In this document: positions 1-8,494 of the stretch, in pieces
Layout: each line of letters starts with the position of its first letter
How positions within the stretch are numbered: the stretch's first letter is position 1
Notes under the pieces: model-generated
Seen by the model: only the letters and a program-made list of their open reading frames with translations
Told to the model about the DNA's origin: nothing
The model's database searches: none
Source of the DNA: Betaproteobacteria bacterium
GTDB lineage: Bacteria > Pseudomonadota > Gammaproteobacteria > Burkholderiales > Casimicrobiaceae
DNA: 64,000 nucleotides
Direction of reading: 5' to 3'
Assembly (NCBI GenBank): GCA_016861105.1
Contig: BOKS01000003.1
Location: 248,001-312,000 of the forward strand
Position numbers and translations under genes: made by a program

Positions 1-72
1 TGCCGGCGATCGGGCCGCCGCGTTCCCACGATAGGAGCGCGGCGAGGATGTGTCCATGCAATGGGCGCAATA

Positions 73-99
73 TGCATCATTGCAGATCGCAATGATGCA
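73..99. repeat. Perfect 11-bp inverted repeat, possible terminator or operator
   Basis: Two perfect 11-bp arms (tgcatcattgc and gcaatgatgca) are separated by five bases. The element lies about 20 bases past the stop of the minus-strand livK gene and is AT-rich against its surroundings. It could fold as a transcription terminator, although no T-run follows it on the minus strand. It could equally be a dimeric regulator site for a gene beyond the window edge. The rest of bases 1-118 shows no gene. Confidence 0.6.
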
Positions 100-118
100 C
101 CGGCGCCGGCCGCCTCGC

Positions 119-1264
119 TCAGAACGGCGCGTTGGGCGGGAGCGTGGCCAGCACGTGCTGCTTGCCGTTGCGCACCTCGATGATGTAGCTCACGCGGTCC
201 GGGTCGCCGTTGCGGTCGAACTTCGTGTCGACGAGGATGCCGGGGACGTCCTTCACGAGGATCGGCGTGCCGCGCACGGCGGCGGCGAACGCCTTCGGGT
301 CGACCTTGCCGATGCGCTCGCTGACCGCCTTGACGATGTACGGGACCATGTAGCCCTGGATGCCGTTGTGGTCGGACTTGAACTTGTACTCGCGCGTGTA
401 CTTCTCGTCGAACGCCCTCATCGCCGCCGTCGGCGCGTCCGCGGTCAGCGGCACCTGTCCCTGCACGCCGTTCGCCGCCTCGCCGGCGAGCTCGATCGCC
501 TTCTGGCTGATCAGCGTCGTGTCGCCGACGATCGGCTTCGCGTAGCCCTGCTTGCGCAGTTCGCGCAGCAGCCGCGCGGACTCCTCCTCGTTGGTGTAGG
601 CGAACAGGACGTCCCCGCCCGACTGCTTCGCCCGCAGGACCGCGGAGGAGAAGTCGACCTGGTTCTGGTCGGTGGAGATGTCGGCGCCGACCTTGAGGCC
701 GATGGCCTTGGCGGCCTCGAGGAACTGGTCGCGGCCGCCCTTGCCGAAGTCGGTGTTGATCCAGACGATGTCCACCGTCTGCGCCTTCAGCGTCTCCTTG
801 ATGTAGCGCGCGAGCTTGGGCATCGCCGTCAGCTGCGTCGCGTTGGTGCGGATGACGTACGGATTGCCCTGCTGGGTGATCGACGCCGCCGCGGCCCCGG
901 TGAAGTTCGGGATCTCCGCGCGCCGCGTCTCCGACATGCTCACGACCATCGCGCCGGAGAGCGTCGGCCCGATCACCGCGAACGCGCCCTCGTCGACCGC
1001 GCGCTGGACCAGCGCCTTGGCGATGCCGGCGTTGCTCTGGTTGTCCAGCGTCGTGACCTCGAGACGGCGGCCGAGCACGCCGCCGGCGGCGTTGATCTCC
1101 TTGACGGCGAGCTCGACGCCGTTGCGGTAGTTGGTCCCCGCGGTGGCGATCGGTCCGGAGAGCTCGAGGACGTTGTAGAGCTTGATCGGCTGGCCCTGGG
1201 CGGCGGCGAGCGCCGGGGCGGCGAGCATGGCGACGGCAAAGGCGGATCGTGCGAGTCGGTTCAT
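119..1264 (-). CDS. livK: Branched-chain amino acid-type ABC transporter, periplasmic binding protein
   Basis: Periplasmic solute-binding protein (type I fold, LivK/HmgA-like, 381 aa) that delivers a ligand to the LivHMGF importer encoded upstream. Residues 1-22 form a signal peptide ending in an Ala-rich cleavage region, and the mature part begins with the family's typical KLYNVLELSGP stretch. The gene is last in the minus-strand order livH-M-G-F-K, 100 bases after livF. In these systems the ligand may be a branched-chain amino acid, an aromatic acid or another organic acid. The neighbouring catabolic genes favour an organic or aromatic acid, but the sequence does not decide. A paralogue of the same length starts at 6646 and looks about 60% identical by eye. 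Confidence 0.9.
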   Translation of the reverse strand: MNRLARSAFAVAMLAAPALAAAQGQPIKLYNVLELSGPIATAGTNYRNGVELAVKEINAAGGVLGRRLEVTTLDNQSNAGIAKALVQRAVDEGAFAVIGPTLSGAMVVSMSETRRAEIPNFTGAAAASITQQGNPYVIRTNATQLTAMPKLARYIKETLKAQTVDIVWINTDFGKGGRDQFLEAAKAIGLKVGADISTDQNQVDFSSAVLRAKQSGGDVLFAYTNEEESARLLRELRKQGYAKPIVGDTTLISQKAIELAGEAANGVQGQVPLTADAPTAAMRAFDEKYTREYKFKSDHNGIQGYMVPYIVKAVSERIGKVDPKAFAAAVRGTPILVKDVPGILVDTKFDRNGDPDRVSYIIEVRNGKQHVLATLPPNAPF

Positions 1265-1364
1265 CGTGCGGGCTCCGGAGGTGGAAGGTGGAGTGTCGAG
1301 GCGACGCGCCGGCCCGCGGGCGCGGCGCTGCGGATCGGGGCGCGCGGGCGTGCCGCGCGGCAGG

Positions 1365-2114
1365 TCAGGGCGGGCGCCCGGCGTCGACGCGCGCCGCCTT
1401 CCCGCCGAGGAACAGGCGGTTGAGGTCGGGGTCGCCGAGCAGCTCGGCGGCCGGGCGGTCGAGCGCCAGGCGTCCCATCTCGAGCACGAGCGCGCGATCG
1501 GCGTACTTGAGCGCCGTGCGCACGTTCTGCTCGACCATCAGCACCGTGGTTCCCGCGTCGGCCAGCCCGCGCAGCAGCGTCATGACGTCGTGCACCAGCC
1601 GCGGGGAGAGCCCGATGGACGGCTCGTCGATGAGCAGCACGCGCGGGCGCAGCAGCAGCGCCCGGCCGACCTCGAGCTGCTTCTGCTCGCCCCCCGACAG
1701 CGTGGACGCCTGGTTCTGCGTGCGCTGGCGGATCCGCGGGAAGCGCTGCAGCACCTCCTCGATGCGCGCCGGAAGCTCGGCGCGCGGCAGCGTGATCCCG
1801 CCGAGCTCGAGGTTGTGGAGCACCGAGAGCGACGGGAACAGGTTGCGGCCCTGCGGCACGAACGCGATGCCCTCGGCGAGCAGGTCGCGCGGCGCGCGCC
1901 CGTTGATCCGCCGGCCCTCGAAGCGGACCTCGCCGTCGCGCGGCACGAGGATGCCGAACAGCGTCTTCAGCACCGTCGACTTGCCGGCGCCGTTGGGCCC
2001 GATGAGCAGCGTGATCTCGCCGCGGCGGGCGTCGAGCGTCGTCTCGTTCAGGATGGTCAGGCTCGGGGAGTAGCCGGCGACCACGCGCTCGAACTCGATG
2101 ATCCGGTCGGTCAT
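1365..2114 (-). CDS. livF: Branched-chain-type ABC transporter ATPase LivF
   Basis: Cytoplasmic ATPase subunit (249 aa) of the Liv-type importer. It shows a Walker A motif (GPNGAGKST), the signature LSGGEQKQ and a Walker B ending LIDEPSIGL, as in LivF. I chose the ATG at 2114 (MTDRIIEFE) over an upstream ATG at 2141, because family members begin close to the first beta strand. It follows livG after 54 bases and precedes livK. Together with LivG it would power the LivH-LivM channel. Confidence 0.92.
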   Translation of the reverse strand: MTDRIIEFERVVAGYSPSLTILNETTLDARRGEITLLIGPNGAGKSTVLKTLFGILVPRDGEVRFEGRRINGRAPRDLLAEGIAFVPQGRNLFPSLSVLHNLELGGITLPRAELPARIEEVLQRFPRIRQRTQNQASTLSGGEQKQLEVGRALLLRPRVLLIDEPSIGLSPRLVHDVMTLLRGLADAGTTVLMVEQNVRTALKYADRALVLEMGRLALDRPAAELLGDPDLNRLFLGGKAARVDAGRPP

Positions 2115-2168
2115 CGCGGGCTCCGCGGGTCGGGGGCGCACGGCACGGCGGCGGTCGGTGGCATGGCG

Positions 2169-2948
2169 TCAGTTGCCGAGGTAGGCCTCTAGCACCGCGG
2201 GATCGGCCTGCACGTCGGCGGGCGCTCCCTCGGCGAGAACGCGGCCCTCGACCATGCAGATCACGTGCGGGCAGAGCTTCATGATGAAGTCCATGTTGTG
2301 CTCGATCACCACGAAGCTGCCGCCCTGCGTGCGGTTCAGCGTCGCGAGGAGCTCGCGCAGCTGGTCGACGAGGCCGGGATTCACGCCGGCGCAGGGCTCG
2401 TCGAGCAGCACAAGGCGCGGCGAGGGCATGAACGCCATCGCGATGTCGATCAGCTTCTGCTGGCCGTAGGAGAGCGTTCCCGCCTTCAGGTGCGCGACGT
2501 GGCCGAGCCGGAAGAGCTCGATCATCTCGTCGGCGCGCGCCCCCAGGCCCGCGTCCGGCCGCGCGAACAGCCGGCCGGTGATCGTGCCCTGGAACTCCTG
2601 CGCGGCGGCGATCAGGTTGTCGCGGACCGAGAGCTGCCCGAACACCTGCAGCGTCTGGAACGTCCGGCCGATCCCGCGGCGGGCGAGCTCGAGCGGCGAG
2701 CGCGCGGTGATGTCCTCGCCGCGGAACTCGACGCTCCCCGACGTCGGCCGGATCTGGCCGAGGATGGCGTTGAACAGCGTCGTCTTCCCCGACCCGTTGG
2801 GCCCGATCACGCCCACGATCTCGCCGGGGGCGAGCGCGAACGACACGCCGTCGACCGCACGGATCGCGCCGTAGTGCTTGGCGACGTCGCGGACGTGGAG
2901 CAGCCGTTCGCTCTCCGCCGGAGCGGGCCTGCGCATCCCCCCGCTCAT
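2169..2948 (-). CDS. livG: Branched-chain-type ABC transporter ATPase LivG
   Basis: Second ATPase of the Liv importer (259 aa). Walker A is GPNGSGKTT, the signature is LSYGQQK, and Walker B ends VLLDEPCAGVNPGL. The LivG-type C-terminal helix that follows the H-loop (IEHNMDFIMKLC) is present. The start ATG at 2948 overlaps the livM stop by four bases (ATGA), which implies translational coupling. A long upstream extension of the same frame runs antisense-like through livM and is not part of the gene. Confidence 0.93.
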   Translation of the reverse strand: MSGGMRRPAPAESERLLHVRDVAKHYGAIRAVDGVSFALAPGEIVGVIGPNGSGKTTLFNAILGQIRPTSGSVEFRGEDITARSPLELARRGIGRTFQTLQVFGQLSVRDNLIAAAQEFQGTITGRLFARPDAGLGARADEMIELFRLGHVAHLKAGTLSYGQQKLIDIAMAFMPSPRLVLLDEPCAGVNPGLVDQLRELLATLNRTQGGSFVVIEHNMDFIMKLCPHVICMVEGRVLAEGAPADVQADPAVLEAYLGN

Positions 2949-3907
2949 CGCGGCTTCGCCTTGCGCGCGAAGCGCTCCGGGATCGACAGCAGCCCGCCCG
3001 GCAGCCACAGCATCAGCAGCACGACCGCGACGCCGAACACGGCGAGGTACCAGACCTGCATGAACTTGAGCCACGGCGCGCTGGAGCCCCGCAGCAGCTC
3101 CGGCACGAGGATGATGACGACCGTCCCGACGACGGGGCCGAAGAAGCGGCCCTGCCCGCCGACGATGACCGCGAGGAGCATCATCAGCGACGCCGAGAAG
3201 TGGAACGGGCCCGGCTCGATGAACTCGACCAGCGAGGCGAAGTAGACGCCGCCGATGCCCGCGCACGCGGCGCCGATCGCGAAGGCGAGCAGCGTGTAGG
3301 CGGTGATGTTGATGCCGAGGCTCTCGGCACGGATCGGGTTGTCGCGCAGCGCGGCGAACGCGCGCCCCCACGGCGAGCGCAGCAGCCACCACAGCAGCAG
3401 GCCGAGCACGACCAGCGACCCCAGCGTGAACCAGTAGAAGGCGACGTGCCCGCCGAGGTCGACGCCCAGGATGGTCGGCCGCGGGATGCCCGAGATGCCG
3501 AACGTGCCACCGGTGATCTGTTCCTCGTTGCGCATCGCGAGGTAGACGAGCACGTTGAAGCCGAGCGTGGCGAACGCGAGGTAGTGGTGCTGCACGCGCA
3601 GCGCCGGGAAGCCGACCACCAGCCCCAGCACGAAGCAGACGACGGCCGCGACGGGCACGACCAGCAGGAACGGCCAGCCGAGCTTGAGGAGGATCGCCGC
3701 GATGTACGCGCCGATGCCGAGGAACGCGGCCTGCCCCAGCGACATCTGGCCGGCGTAGCCGACCGTCAGGTTCAGGCCGAACGTCGCCATCAGGTAGACG
3801 CAGTACAGCGTCAGCAGGTAGACGTCGCTGCGCTTGAGCGCCAGCGCCACGGCCGCGAGGACGGCGATCGACGCCGCGAGCAGCGCCACGCGCAGTGCCG
3901 GCTTCAT
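2945..3907 (-). CDS. livM: Branched-chain-type ABC transporter permease LivM
   Basis: Inner-membrane permease (320 aa) with about eight to ten hydrophobic segments. It carries the LivM hallmark near the N terminus (LTVGYAGQMSLGQAAFLGIGAY) and the EAA-like loop RDNPIRAESLGIN. It pairs with LivH to form the translocation channel. The start ATG at 3907 overlaps the livH stop by four bases (ATGA), and its own stop overlaps the livG start in the same way, so livH-livM-livG form a tightly coupled unit. Confidence 0.93.
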   Translation of the reverse strand: MKPALRVALLAASIAVLAAVALALKRSDVYLLTLYCVYLMATFGLNLTVGYAGQMSLGQAAFLGIGAYIAAILLKLGWPFLLVVPVAAVVCFVLGLVVGFPALRVQHHYLAFATLGFNVLVYLAMRNEEQITGGTFGISGIPRPTILGVDLGGHVAFYWFTLGSLVVLGLLLWWLLRSPWGRAFAALRDNPIRAESLGINITAYTLLAFAIGAACAGIGGVYFASLVEFIEPGPFHFSASLMMLLAVIVGGQGRFFGPVVGTVVIILVPELLRGSSAPWLKFMQVWYLAVFGVAVVLLMLWLPGGLLSIPERFARKAKPR

Positions 3908-4779
3908 ACCTTGCGCTCCTCCGCCTTGCCCAGCAGGCCCTCGGGCCGGATCAGGATGACGACGAGGAACAGCATCAGCGCGACGCCCTCCTTGTACGCG
4001 GGCGACACGTAGAAGCCGACCAGGTTCTCGAGGATCCCGATCAGCACGCCGCCGAGCAGCGCCCCGCGCGTCTGGTTGAAGCCGCCGATGATGGCGGCGA
4101 AGAACGCCTTGAGGCCGATGGACTCGCCCATGTCGAACTTGGCGAGGTAGGTCGGCGTGATGAGCAGCGCCGCGACCACCGCCAGCACGGCGTTGATCAG
4201 GAACGTGTAGAGCACCATGCGCTTGACGTCGATGCCCAGCACGCGCGCGGCCTCGGTGTTCTGCGCCACCGCCTGCATCGCGCGCCCGGTCAGCGTGCGC
4301 GTCACGAACGCCTGCAGCGCCACGACGATCACGCCGGCGATGAGCAGCGTGCCCACGTCGGCGTAGGTCACGTTGATGCCGCCGACCGAGAAGACGCCGC
4401 CGGGAAACGGGCTGCCGAACTGGTGCGCCTCGGCGCTGTAGCCGGCGCGCACCAGCGTCTTCAGCGCGATGGCGAGGCCGAGCGTCGCGATCACCAGCGG
4501 GATGACGCCGTGGCGGATCAGCGGGTCTACGATCGCGCGCTTGAACCCGTAGCCCAGCACGATCATCGCCGCCGCGCAGGTGACCAGCACGGCGACCCAC
4601 AGCGGCATGCCGGCGAGCACGCAGAACAGCATCGCGAACGCCGGCAGCATCACGAACTCGCCCTGCGCGAAGTTGATCGTGCCGGAGGCCTGCCAAAGCA
4701 GCGTGAAGCCGAGCCCGGCAAGCGCGTAGATCGAGCCCGTGGCGATGCCCGAGACCACCAGCTGCACCAGCTCCGCCAT
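3904..4779 (-). CDS. livH: Branched-chain-type ABC transporter permease LivH
   Basis: Inner-membrane permease (291 aa), first gene of the liv operon. The N-terminal part includes the family signature GLGFTLLWQASGTINFAQGEFVML, and the loop near residues 170-180 carries the AQNTEAARVLGID motif used to contact the ATPase. A strong ribosome-binding site (GGAGGAAGG) lies just upstream of the ATG at 4779. The gene diverges from the GlcG/HbpS-like gene at 4894, so the 114 bases between them should hold both promoters. A TAATAC-like -10 candidate is visible on the minus strand near 4830, without a clear -35. Confidence 0.93.
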   Translation of the reverse strand: MAELVQLVVSGIATGSIYALAGLGFTLLWQASGTINFAQGEFVMLPAFAMLFCVLAGMPLWVAVLVTCAAAMIVLGYGFKRAIVDPLIRHGVIPLVIATLGLAIALKTLVRAGYSAEAHQFGSPFPGGVFSVGGINVTYADVGTLLIAGVIVVALQAFVTRTLTGRAMQAVAQNTEAARVLGIDVKRMVLYTFLINAVLAVVAALLITPTYLAKFDMGESIGLKAFFAAIIGGFNQTRGALLGGVLIGILENLVGFYVSPAYKEGVALMLFLVVILIRPEGLLGKAEERKV

Positions 4780-4893
4780 CCTTCCTCCTCCATCCCCGCC
4801 CGCCCGCCGTCGCGAGGCGCCGCGAGCGTATTAGACTGCGCCGTCCGGCCCGCGCCGCCGCGCCGGCCCCGTCCCCACCGGAGCACGACCCCG

Positions 4894-5337
4894 ATGCGTA
4901 CCGCCCTCATCCTCGGCAGCGACGACGTCCTCGCCTGCCTCGATGCGATCCGCGGCGAGCTCGCCCGCCGCCGCCAGACCGCGGTCATCGCCGTGGCCGA
5001 CGCGCACGGCGAACTGCTCGCGCTGCTGCGCCTCGACGGCGCGCCGCTGTCGTCGATCGCCGTGGCGTCGAACAAGGCCTACACTGCGGCCCGGCTGCAG
5101 CGCACGACCCGCGAGCTGGGCGAGCGCGTCCGCGAGCGCGGCATCGACATCGCCTACTACGGCGACCCGCGCCACGTCGGCTTCGGCGGCGGCGTTCCCG
5201 TGCGCGTCGACGGCGCCGTCGTCGGCAGCGTGGCCGTCAGCGGCCTCACGGACGTCGAGGACGAGGAGGTGGCGGCCGTGGGCGTCGCGGCGATCCTGGC
5301 AGCACGCCCGCGATCCGCACCCGGCGACGCGAGCTGA
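4894..5337 (+). CDS. GlcG/HbpS family protein (DUF336)
   Basis: Small cytosolic protein (147 aa) of the GlcG/HbpS (heme-degrading-like) fold. The family pattern is visible: an N-terminal helix, a strand with VIAVADAHGELLALLRLDG, a SNKAYTAARL helix and a glycine-rich GFGGGVPVRVDG loop. HbpS of Streptomyces binds heme. GlcG sits in glycolate operons but has no settled function, and such genes are common next to catabolic oxidoreductases. Here it diverges from livH and converges with the second livK. The ATG at 4894 is the only good start for a family-length protein. Its role in this locus is unknown. Confidence 0.85.
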   Translation: MRTALILGSDDVLACLDAIRGELARRRQTAVIAVADAHGELLALLRLDGAPLSSIAVASNKAYTAARLQRTTRELGERVRERGIDIAYYGDPRHVGFGGGVPVRVDGAVVGSVAVSGLTDVEDEEVAAVGVAAILAARPRSAPGDAS

Positions 5338-5340
5338 CCG

Positions 5341-5357
5341 GCGCGGGTGACCCGCGC
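5341..5357 (+). terminator. GC-rich hairpin after the GlcG-like gene
   Basis: A seven-base-pair perfect stem (gcgcggg / cccgcgc) with a three-base loop begins three bases after the stop at 5337, between convergent genes. No T-run follows, so it may be a weak or Rho-assisted terminator, or simply chance in this GC-rich DNA. The remaining bases up to 5500 show no gene. Confidence 0.35.
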
Positions 5358-5500
5358 TCGTGCGGACGACGGCCGAGTGTACGCCGCGAGTCACCGGTAC
5401 GCGGTCCGGACGCCAGCCCGGCGCCACCGGCCAGCCGAGCAGCCCGGCGATCCGGAAGGCGTGCGGGGACCTGCCGGCGGCCGTCGCCTCCGCCACGACC

Positions 5501-6646
5501 CTACCTCGCCGCGTTCGGCGGCAGCACGGCGAACACCACCTGCTTGCCGTTCTCGACGCGCGTCATGAAGCTCTCGCGGTCGATGTCGCCCTTGTCGTCG
5601 AAGGCGACGTCCATCAGCACGCCGGGGTGCTCCTTCGCCGCGATCCGCGCGCCCTTCATCGCCGCGGCGAAGGCCTTGCGGTCGAACTTCCCGATGCGCT
5701 CGGTGATCGCCTTGACGACGTAGACGGCCGTGTACCCCTTGAGGCCGTTGTGGTCGGCCTTGTGCTTCCACTCCTTCTGGAACTTCTCGTCGAAGGCCTT
5801 GACGGTCGGCAGCGGAGCGTCGGCGGTGAGCCCGACGTGCGCGACCGCGCCGTTGGCCGCCTCGCCGGCGAGCTCGATCACCTTCTGGCCGGTGAGCGTC
5901 GTCTCGCCGATCATCGGCTTGTCGTAGCCCTGCTTGCGCAGCTCGCGCAGCGCGCGCGCCGACTCCTCCTCGTTGACGTAGAGGAACAGCGCGTCGGCGC
6001 CGGACTGCCTGGCGCGCAGCACCGGGCCGGAGAAGTCGACCTGGCCCTGGTCGGTCGAGATGTCGGCGGCGACCTTGATGCCGCTCGCGTCCAGCGCCTT
6101 CAACATCACGTCGCGGCCGCCCTTGCCGAAGTCGTTGTTCACCCAGATCATCGCGACCGTCTTCGCCTTCACGTTGTCGCGCAGGTAGCGCGCGACCTTG
6201 GGCATGGCGTTCGCCTGCGTGAAGGACGTGCGGAAGATGTAGGGATTGCCCTGCTGCGTGATGGCGGCCGCCTCGCCGCCGGTGAAGTTCGGCACCTCCG
6301 CGCGGCGCGTCTCCAGCATGCTCACCAGCACGGAGCCCGAGAACACCGGGCCGAACACAACGTAGGCGTCGTTGTCGATCGCCTTCTGCGCGAGTGCCTT
6401 GGCGATCTGCGGCTGCGACTGCGTGTCGCTGCCCGAGTACTCGATCCGCCGGCCCAGGATCCCGCCGGCCGCGTTGATCTCCTTCACCGCGAGCTTGACG
6501 CCCTCGTCGAAGTTCGTGCCCGAGGTCGTGCCCGGCCCCGAGAGCTCCACCAGCCCGGCGAACTTGATCGTGCCCTGCGCCGCCGCCAGCGCCGGGGCGC
6601 ACAGCAGCGCCAGCGCCAGCACCCACCTCCCGCCCGTCGTCGCCAT
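5501..6646 (-). CDS. livK: Second LivK-type periplasmic binding protein
   Basis: Periplasmic binding protein (381 aa) closely related to the product at 119-1264, with the same length and nearly the same start of the mature protein (TIKFAGLVELSGPGTT). Residues 1-22 are a signal peptide. The ATG at 6646 has a strong GAGGAGGAG ribosome-binding site. It is the last gene of the long minus-strand catabolic series, 140 bases after aroE, and has no permease or ATPase of its own. The likely reading is that it shares LivHMGF with the first LivK and offers a second ligand specificity. The sequence does not show whether it has its own promoter. Confidence 0.9.
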   Translation of the reverse strand: MATTGGRWVLALALLCAPALAAAQGTIKFAGLVELSGPGTTSGTNFDEGVKLAVKEINAAGGILGRRIEYSGSDTQSQPQIAKALAQKAIDNDAYVVFGPVFSGSVLVSMLETRRAEVPNFTGGEAAAITQQGNPYIFRTSFTQANAMPKVARYLRDNVKAKTVAMIWVNNDFGKGGRDVMLKALDASGIKVAADISTDQGQVDFSGPVLRARQSGADALFLYVNEEESARALRELRKQGYDKPMIGETTLTGQKVIELAGEAANGAVAHVGLTADAPLPTVKAFDEKFQKEWKHKADHNGLKGYTAVYVVKAITERIGKFDRKAFAAAMKGARIAAKEHPGVLMDVAFDDKGDIDRESFMTRVENGKQVVFAVLPPNAAR

Positions 6647-6786
6647 CGTCTCCTCCTCGGAGCGCCTCTTGCACGGCGCATTGGTCGTCACCGCAACGGC
6701 CGGCTGCGGACGCGGAAGCGTACAGCCTGCCGCACGCTCCGTCACGCCTTCGCGGATTGGCGCGCCGCCGCCGCGGCCGTCCGGAC

Positions 6787-7605
6787 CTACGCGAGGGGCA
6801 CCGTCATCGCCTCGATCAGCGGCTGCGTCGGCGGCCGCACGCCGCGCCACCACACCCACGCTTCCGCCGCCTGCTCGACGAGCATGCCGATGCCGTCGGC
6901 GACCCGGCCCGCGCCGGCGTCGCGCGCGACGCGCAGGAACGGCGTGAGCCCCTTGCCGTACACGAGGTCGTAGGCGAGGCAGCCCGGCGCGAACGCCTGC
7001 GCGGGCACCGGCGGCAGTTCGCCGCGCAGGCTCGCCGACGTCGCGTTCACGACGACGTCCCACGCTCCCGCGATGTCGGCATAGCCGCCGGCGCCGACCG
7101 GCCCCCGCGCCGCGAAGCGCTCGCGCAGCGCGAGCGCCTTGGCGATCGTGCGGTTGGCGACGAACAGCGCGGCCGGCCCGGCCTCGAGGAACGGCAGCAG
7201 CGCGCCGCGCGCCGCGCCACCCGCACCGAGCAGGAGCACGCGCCGGCCGGCCATCGGGACGCCGAGGTTGCGCTGGATGTCGCAGGCGAGCCCGAGGCCG
7301 TCGAAGTTCTCGGCGAGCACCTCGTCGCCGTCGAACTTCATGCAGTTGACGGCGCCGGCGAGCCGCGCACGGTCGCCGAGCCGCGTCGCGTACGCCGCGG
7401 CCTCGAGCTTGAACGGCTGGGTGACGTTGACGCCCCGCCCGCCCGCGGCGCGGAACGCGTCCACCGCCGCGCGGAAGCCGTCGAGCGGCGCCTCGAGCAA
7501 TCCGTAGGCGACGTCCTCGCCCGTCAGGCGCGCGAACTCGCCGTGGATGCGCGGCGACTTCGAGTGGCCGAGCGGGTTGCCGACGAGCGCGTAGCGGTCG
7601 GGCAC
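6787..7605 (-). CDS. aroE: Shikimate dehydrogenase (canonical AroE type)
   Basis: Shikimate 5-dehydrogenase (272 aa), which interconverts 3-dehydroshikimate and shikimate with NADP(H). All family marks are present: the HSKSP substrate loop (residues 13-17), the NVTQPFK block with the catalytic lysine, a GAVN motif, the FDG aspartate, the GAGGAARG dinucleotide loop, an NRT motif suggesting NADP, and the closing DGIGMLVEQA. The start is GTG at 7605. It lies nine bases after aroQ in an otherwise catabolic operon, which argues for quinate/shikimate use rather than a housekeeping role, but a biosynthetic role cannot be excluded. Confidence 0.9.
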   Translation of the reverse strand: MPDRYALVGNPLGHSKSPRIHGEFARLTGEDVAYGLLEAPLDGFRAAVDAFRAAGGRGVNVTQPFKLEAAAYATRLGDRARLAGAVNCMKFDGDEVLAENFDGLGLACDIQRNLGVPMAGRRVLLLGAGGAARGALLPFLEAGPAALFVANRTIAKALALRERFAARGPVGAGGYADIAGAWDVVVNATSASLRGELPPVPAQAFAPGCLAYDLVYGKGLTPFLRVARDAGAGRVADGIGMLVEQAAEAWVWWRGVRPPTQPLIEAMTVPLA

Positions 7606-7614
7606 GGGGCCGCC

Positions 7615-8055
7615 TCAGGCGCTCGCCGCGGACACCGCCGCGCGCAGGCCCAGCAGGTAGCTGTCGATCCCGAAGCCGCAGATCTGGCCGCGCACGACCT
7701 CGGCGAACACTGAGACGTGGCGGAACGGCTCGCGCGCGTGCACGTTCGACATGTGGATCTCGACGATCGGCACCGTCAGGATCGCGAGCGCGTCGCGCAG
7801 CCCGTAGCTGTAGTGCGTCCACGCGCCGGCGTTGATGACGACCGCGTCGACGTTCTCCTGGTAGGCGCGGTGGATGCGCTCCGCCATCGCGCCTTCGTGG
7901 TTCGTCTGGAAGCTCTCCACTTCGACGCCGAGCTCGCGGCCGAGCGCACGCATGCGCTCGTCGATCTCGGCGAGCGTGATCGTCCCGTACTGCTTCGGGT
8001 CGCGCTTGCCGAACATGTTGTGGTTGATGCCGTGCAGCATCAGCACCTTCTTCAT
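7615..8055 (-). CDS. aroQ: Type II 3-dehydroquinate dehydratase-like protein
   Basis: Small flavodoxin-fold protein (146 aa) of the type II dehydroquinase family (3-dehydroquinate to 3-dehydroshikimate). The likely catalytic Tyr23 (in RDPKQYG), Asn75 and His81 (NAGAWTHYS), His101 (EIHMSN) and the HAREPFRHVS tail are kept. The N-terminal signature, normally LNGPNLNLLG, reads LHGINHNMFG, which is clearly divergent. A modified substrate is possible. It sits between the VOC gene (32 bases) and aroE (9 bases). In fungi and bacteria such enzymes serve quinate breakdown as well as aromatic biosynthesis. Confidence 0.85.
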   Translation of the reverse strand: MKKVLMLHGINHNMFGKRDPKQYGTITLAEIDERMRALGRELGVEVESFQTNHEGAMAERIHRAYQENVDAVVINAGAWTHYSYGLRDALAILTVPIVEIHMSNVHAREPFRHVSVFAEVVRGQICGFGIDSYLLGLRAAVSAASA

Positions 8056-8087
8056 CGTCGCTTCCCTTTCGTGTTGGCCCGCGCCCG

Positions 8088-8474
8088 TTAGGCGCGGGGA
8101 TCGACCGCGAGCGCCGCGGCGACCGCGCCGGGGCTCGCCTGCAGCACCTCGATGCACAGCCCGTCGGGCAGCGCGAACCAGTTGCGTCCCTGCGGCAGCG
8201 GTGTGACGCCGAAGCCGGCGGCCGCGGCCAGCGTCGCCTCGAGATCGTCGGCCATGACGCCGAGGTGGGCGTGCCGGCCCTCGGGGCCGGCGAAGCCTGG
8301 ATCGGCGATGAGCTGCAGGCCGCCGTGCAGCCAGGCCTGCCGCGGCGCCTCGGGATCGCCGTCCACGTCGCGGACCGTCATGCCGAGCGCCTCGCGGAAG
8401 AACCGCAGGTGCCAGCGGATGTCCGTCACGCGGATGGCTACGTGCTCGACGTACGTCCGGATCCCCGGCTGCAT
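8088..8474 (-). CDS. VOC (glyoxalase/bleomycin-resistance fold) protein
   Basis: Single-domain vicinal-oxygen-chelate protein (128 aa). The two beta-alpha-beta-beta-beta modules start at about residues 8 (VEHVAIRVTDI) and 68 (HAHLGVMADDLEATL). Likely metal ligands are the histidine near residue 11, the one in HAHLGV and the glutamate in LCIEVLQ. Family members isomerise, epimerise or dioxygenate small oxygenated substrates, so the exact reaction cannot be read. It lies 20 bases after the PanE-like gene, inside the catabolic operon. Confidence 0.82.
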   Translation of the reverse strand: MQPGIRTYVEHVAIRVTDIRWHLRFFREALGMTVRDVDGDPEAPRQAWLHGGLQLIADPGFAGPEGRHAHLGVMADDLEATLAAAAGFGVTPLPQGRNWFALPDGLCIEVLQASPGAVAAALAVDPRA

Positions 8475-8494
8475 CGCGTCCCCTCCTCGTTCGC

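Noticed and set aside
50..1423. Long plus-strand frame opposite livK
   Set aside because: Arg/Val/Asp-rich shadow of a clear minus-strand gene, with no domain or signal.
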